NCBI GenBank assembly: GCA_947179155.2
Contig: OX359265.1
Location: forward strand, 59,695,540 to 59,759,539
Source: Hedera helix
Taxonomy: Eukaryota; Streptophyta; Magnoliopsida; Apiales; Araliaceae
Direction of reading: 5' to 3'
DNA: 64,000 bases
Numbering within the stretch: position 1 is the stretch's first letter; each line of letters opens with the position of its first letter. The translations under genes were made by a program, and so were the position numbers. Below the pieces are notes generated by a model that saw nothing but the letters and a program-made list of their open reading frames with translations, was not told the DNA's origin and searched no databases. Shown here one piece after another: positions 59,617-64,000 of this stretch.

Positions 59617-59682
59617 TTATTATTAACGGATGGATACGCCTTGAAGGTGTGTTTATAAATTGATTTATTAAAGCCCATTTTG
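59617..59682 (+). repeat. Dispersed repeat, right copy (SOUL upstream region)
   Basis: ATTATTATTAACGGATGGAT, then GCCTTGAAGGTGTGTTTATA and AAAGCCCATTTTGC. It lies about 270-330 bases upstream of the SOUL start codon and matches the block at 56,687-56,746. Confidence 0.75.
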
Positions 59683-59756
59683 CAATGCAGTATGGTGAAC
59701 CAACAACTGCTAAAATTACTTTTAATTTATAAACTTAATATTTTTGCTATTTAATT

Positions 59757-59758
<2 letters not shown>

Positions 59759-59798
<40 letters not shown>

Positions 59799-59800
59799 TA
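59759..59800. repeat. (AT)n microsatellite
   Basis: An AT dinucleotide run interrupted once by GTAT, in the intergenic region between the SOUL gene and the next plus-strand promoter. Confidence 0.9.
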
Positions 59801-60090
59801 GATGTATTAACAATATACAACTCCTGCTGCCTGCTCTTATAATTAATTAATATTTTTAAAAGATCAACAAATTATTGGTTAAAATTTACACATACATTGA
59901 CTATCCCGATAAAGTTGTAGAGGGGGATTGGGTGGTCGAGAATCGAAGTTTGACGGAAACGAAAGCAAGGTTGAATAAAAGAAATGAAAAATAATAAATA
60001 AATAAATAAATACTCGACACTTGGGTTGCTCGACCCGGTTTGATCTAGTACTGCTTACGCAGAAAGGTTCGATTCGACCCATGGATATAC

Positions 60091-60178
60091 TCTTATATAT
60101 AGCAAAACCCTAAGGCCCAAGACTAAGACTACGACGGCGCCAATCACCAGCTGCGAGATCGATCTGATGTAACAGGTA
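60091..60178 (+). promoter_or_regulatory. Promoter-like block with TATA, telo-box and site II, and a short first exon
   Basis: Within about 85 bases lie TTATATATAG (TATA-like, 60,092), AAACCCTAA (telo-box, about 60,105-60,113) and GGCCCA (site II, complement of TGGGCC, about 60,113). A less AT-rich stretch follows, with GACGGCGCCAATCACCAGCT, ending at AACAG|GTAAACT, a good donor at 60,178/60,179. Telo-box plus site II is the usual promoter of plant ribosomal-protein and other growth-linked genes. The product of this transcription unit was not found. Confidence 0.5.
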
Positions 60179-60510
60179 AACTAACCAAGTTTCTTTATCT
60201 TTTCAATCGATGCACCAAAAACCCTCATTTTGATTGTTTGATTACAGCTGGAAATATATTCCTCTATTAAATGCTCTCTCGTGATGATCAGGATATGGAA
60301 TTAGCTTTGAAATGCCAATCTTTTTGAATGTCTTCAGCAACTTTTTCGTCTATATTTCCACAGCTACTTTATTTGATTTTAGAATGTACATTAATTTTGA
60401 ACTTCATTTTCCTACGTAGTTCAATTCATACCAGGGAGTAAATTTATATACTTGCTGCAGCCTGCAAGTTGAATTTGTTTTTTGTCAAGTTACTAATATA
60501 TGCTATCCCC

Positions 60511-60755
60511 TCCATTTCAAACTTAGAGATCAAATTATTATTATTTTCGGATCCAAAAAAAGGAGATGCATTTCAATCTACTTTTGGACTATAAAAGTGG
60601 CATTTTATGCCATTACTTTCATTTTTAACATTACACCGCTACTACTAGATTAGTAGATTCTTAATTAATATTAAGAGTATGTTGGAAACTAGAATTATCC
60701 TTAAAAAGGTAGGCCGTTTTAGAAATGTATTTTTAATTTTGTGGAGTATTTGAAT
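60511..60755. repeat. Diverged Stowaway-like element
   Basis: The left end CCCCTCCATTTCAAACTTAG is typical; the presumed right end near TTTGTGGAGTATTTG is weakly matched. Non-coding. Confidence 0.3.
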
Positions 60756-60934
60756 AGTTGACCATGAGGAGAAAAACAAAATGTGCCAGATTCTATGCCA
60801 TCAATGACTGCTCGGCTTTCTGCTGCTGGCGGTTTTTGTGGCTGGATTTGATGGTTTCCTTACTCATCTGAGTGTCTCCTTATCTGTTATTTTCCGTTTT
60901 TCACTATTATATTTTTTTATACCTGAAAATTTAA

Positions 60935-61186
60935 TACTCCCTCCATTCCAAATTATAAGATCAATATTGACTTTTGAAAAGTTAGTTTCAAACATTTTCA
61001 AACTCAAAATTGAGATGAATTTATTTAGTTGTGTTAATACAATTATGAATATTATAAATTACTTAAAAAGTACGGCTACTTATAAGATTTATTGTTTTGA
61101 AAATTTAAATGAATTATGTTAATTTTAAATTTGAAAATGCTTTTAAAAAGTTAATAATGATCTTATATTTTGGAACGGAGGGAGTA
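60935..61186. mobile_element. Intact Stowaway MITE, 252 bp
   Basis: The ends TA-CTCCCTCCATTCCAAATTAT and TATATTTTGGAACGGAGGGAG-TA are inverted and both flanked by TA. Pairing continues inward over AAGATCAATATTGAC-like and TAATGATCTTATA-like sequence and through AACATTTTCAAACTCAAAAT and TTTAAATTTGAAAATGCTTT. It has no coding capacity and looks the best-preserved MITE in the window. Confidence 0.9.
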
Positions 61187-64000
61187 TTTTAGTTTGAAAT
61201 TGGGTACTTAGTTATATCATGTGAGCATTAATTAGCTTCTGATTGTATGTCTACTTTTGGTCTTTCTTCCCATTTAAAGTTGGATTATCTTGATCTGAAT
61301 CATGAATAGTTTGTGTTTGGTTGTCAATTGCCACTGCCTCCATCTCAAGCCAAGGCCATCTTTCTTTTCTGAGATGTTAAATAATAATTTACTAGGTACG
61401 AAAGCATGATTTTTAAATACATTTTTACATCTTGGTCATTGATTATACAAAATTCAATCTACTAAGTTCTTTCAATTAGGGACTCTGGTGGAATTAATTA
61501 GCTGGGTAAATCAAGTTATTTACGGCAAGCTCTTGTTTAACTTGTTGAGTTAAGAACTTTCTTATCATACATTTAGTAAAGCTTTGTGGATGAGGACATG
61601 AGGTTGTAATGCTGTTTACAAGCTTAGAAATGATTATTCTCGACATGTGATTTTGTAAACTTCAGTTATTTTTAATTAATTTATTAACTTATTCTTTAAC
61701 TTGACAAAAGGAGTTTGAGTAGACTAAGATAGAGAGGAAGGTGATGAGTTATAGCAGGTACTTATGACGGTTAATATTATCTAGATGTTCTCCTGGTGCA
61801 GCCAATAGTAGCTGTGCCGAGCTTCTATGATATGTCCGCTTGATTATACAACCAATTCCTGGCTGATTCCTTCTCTATCCATCATTATTTCCAAATATTT
61901 TTAGGAATTTTCATGAATATGTTTTTAAGAGGATTATTGCTTATCTCAAAGAAATGAATGCAATACAATTGCCTATTCTTTTAATGTGAAAACTAATCAG
62001 CCTTAGGAAGGATGTTTGTTTTCTTACTTAACAATAAATATAAATTAATTTACATTGATCAGTTGTGCGAGACGTTTTGTGTTTTTGTAATCTTGTGTCA
62101 TTTGATGGACCACTTCTTAGTTGGACAATATATTTCCCTTTTTTTCCTTGTGGAATTCCAAGTTCCCACAGTGTACATTCTTAAAACTATCATCTATGTC
62201 GTTTTCTTACGTGCAGAGTATATTTCATCATAGTTTGAAGGAGCCTTTCCTTGCAATTATTATTTGATGTATTATCTAGTGCTATTATTTGATCTATTAT
62301 GATGATGGTGGATGTGATGGCAGTCGCCGGTCGGTGAGGTTGAAATCAGTTCATAGTTGTATTTTATTTGGAGTCTTGGAGATTGACTATTTGTGCTTTA
62401 TTAAGCATCCTTTGCCATGCCTCCTCTTCAGGGTTGATATCGTGTTTAGGCTTGTGGCAATGTCAGGGGATGATTCTTTAAAGGCACAAGGTCAAAAAGG
62501 TCACACCAGGCGATGCCTAATTTTATTGTGCATATATCACACCTTAAGCTTCTGCCTGTTTATCTCAAAGTTGAACATTTGAATTGTTTATCTCGAGTAT
62601 TGTGCAAAATTTGTTTAGTTACCTTTTGTCTTATGGCCACTCATATCAAAAAGGTGTTCTTTTTTCCACCGCATTGGATAAATAAATACTAGTTATGAGT
62701 GTGCATGATTTTCTAAAACTCCAATACCCAATTAGAGCAAAAAAAATAAAAAATAAAAATTGGGAATCTCCAAAATTGTTTAAAGCTGTGGTAAGGATTC
62801 ATAGGATAATTGACGGTGTGTTCTGAAATTATATTGATTTTGTAAAGGAGCAAGTAGTTTTAGGCGATTTTATTATTGCCGTGATTGATTTCTTTTATTT
62901 TGAAGAAATTTTCAGACGGGTCACATGGCTGATCACACACTTTACCTGGAATTATAGTCGATTTATGCATCACCACAGATGAGCCGTGAAAAAGAAAGCC
63001 GGTGAACGTAACTTCATTTACAATTCTCATAACCCGTTAGATACAGAATAATTCATGAAATTCTGTTAATGAGAAAAGAATACACAAGTCGTTCTAGTTC
63101 TATATTATAAATGCAGAAGAGCAGAGCAAAAATTGTTCAGTTTTGCGATACCAAAGAAGATGCAACATGATGTTATAGCAGCAATTTCCATTGCATTGGC
63201 ATTGAATGTTTTAATTTGATTATGTAAAGGAGCCTTCAAGGCTTTAGAGCATGAAAGAGCTACCGTTTCGTTTGGTGGTGCAGGTGAAAGAGACGACCAT
63301 ATGGTTGGCAGTGGCACTAGTGCCTAGTGGTGATGGCACGCCCTTTCGGGCTGCTGTTGCTTTAGCTGCTTCCGCCATCATGACTAGTGATATGAATGGT
63401 GTTGGAGGAGGAGGTACTGGATGGGGAGCTGGAGGTGGTGGTGGCTGAGTTTAATTAGTTTGATCACGCATTATTATTGTTTGTGAAATAAGGAGGCATG
63501 GATATGAGGCCATATCACCCAAAAGTGGAGCCTCAATTACATGTTTGACATTGTTGTGACTGGAGTATAATTATATATGTTCTTTAAAAAGCTTTTGTAC
63601 ATTATTTATTTTAAAAGTTTTTATACATTATTGAACAATTTAAACTCTTTAATTATGCTGGCCGTGGCCCGTTACCGGGTTGGCAAGGTGAAGCGATCTG
63701 GGATGGACTGGGCCCAAACAATAAATAGAGACCTAGCCCTTCGCCCAAAGACTGGGGTCCGCCTGAATTGATATTTTCTTTCTCTCTTCTTCGATAAAAA
63801 AAAACAAGCAACTATTAGTTTTAGATGGTGGGTAGGTTCCAGTTTGGGCCAACTTAGGAAGGTTTTGAGCTGGGCCAGTTCGAAAATTCAAAAAAAATTA
63901 ATCTGTCTAAAATCTTAATCAAACGAAAGTTGGGATCGATTTACAGCTATAGTCGAGTTTTTAGTCAAAAATGTGTCAATATGTTAATTATATGTATTTG
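61187..64000 (+). other. Unresolved region downstream of the 60.1-kb promoter
   Basis: No protein family was recognised. Candidate coding pieces are a short frame near 62,460-62,515 (MSGDDSLKAQGQKGHTRR, preceded by an AG at about 62,432) and the 63,289-63,448 segment listed separately. After about 63,650 the sequence looks intergenic. A gene with diverged short exons or a non-coding RNA is possible. Confidence 0.3.
63289..63448 (+). CDS. Possible last exon of an unknown small protein (Ala-rich, Gly-rich tail)
   Basis: After the acceptor-like GGTGCAG (to 63,288), an open frame of about 52 codons reads VKETTIWLAVALVPSGDGTP, then FRAAVALAASAIMTSD, and ends in a Gly-rich tail (GVGGGGTGWGAGGGGG) before TGA. 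The hydrophobic Ala/Val segment and the richer base composition stand out from the flanks. I recognise no family. It could be the 3' exon of the transcription unit that starts near 60.1 kb or a chance frame. Confidence 0.3.

Noticed and set aside
62289..62582. 97-codon frame with MSGDDSLKAQGQKGHTRR
   Set aside because: Not listed as a gene because there is no family match or convincing exon structure; kept only as a candidate piece of the 60.1-kb unit.

Overview
This is plant nuclear DNA. It is AT-rich, its genes are split by GT-AG introns, and long intergenic stretches are full of AT microsatellites and small inverted-repeat transposons. Every recognisable protein belongs to a land-plant family (ethylene receptor, CID-type PABP interactor, VQ protein, DA2/GW2 RING ligase, ICR/RIP ROP interactor, plant CAT permease, MYND-type UBP, SOUL protein). 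The gene set suggests a eudicot. The species cannot be fixed from the sequence alone.

Layout, left to right. Positions 1-1167 (+) hold the last intron and last exon of an ETR1-type ethylene receptor. Positions 4355-11155 (+) hold a ten-exon CID8-13-type poly(A)-binding-protein interactor (PAM2 plus two RRMs). Positions 15123-15335 (+) hold a small intronless VQ-motif gene. Positions 20259-27774 (+) hold an eight-exon DA2/GW2-like RING E3 ligase with a 4.5-kb transposon-loaded intron. Positions 28.2-31.3 kb hold a decayed hAT transposon followed by a striking 1.3-kb foldback element. Positions 34969-36508 (+) hold an ICR/RIP coiled-coil ROP interactor. Positions 37-42 kb are repeat-rich, with a second foldback element at 40.1 kb. 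Positions 42065-43927 (-) hold an intronless cationic amino acid transporter. Positions 47.1-48.2 kb hold a tandem duplication and an intact TRIM retrotransposon. Positions 49984-55775 (+) hold a thirteen-coding-exon MYND-type ubiquitin protease of the UBP16 kind. Positions 57547-59348 (-) hold a two-exon secreted-type SOUL haem-binding protein. A telo-box/site-II promoter at 60.1 kb heads a transcription unit whose product I could not identify.

The genes are independent and do not form a cluster or pathway. Several touch growth control (ethylene receptor, DA2, UBP, ICR), but nothing in the layout shows co-regulation.

The most unusual structures are: (1) the 1.3-kb foldback element at 29,949-31,258, in which about 95-bp termini enclose thirteen short palindromes, themselves arranged as a mirror image; (2) a second element at 40.1 kb with arms built of tandem units; (3) an intact 586-bp TRIM with a perfect 5-bp target-site duplication; (4) a 102-bp tandem duplication directly upstream of the DA2-like gene; and (5) a duplicated block on either side of the SOUL gene that may mark a lost tandem copy. 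Exon boundaries were set by hand from GT/AG sites, reading-frame continuity and recalled family similarity. No alignment or search was run.
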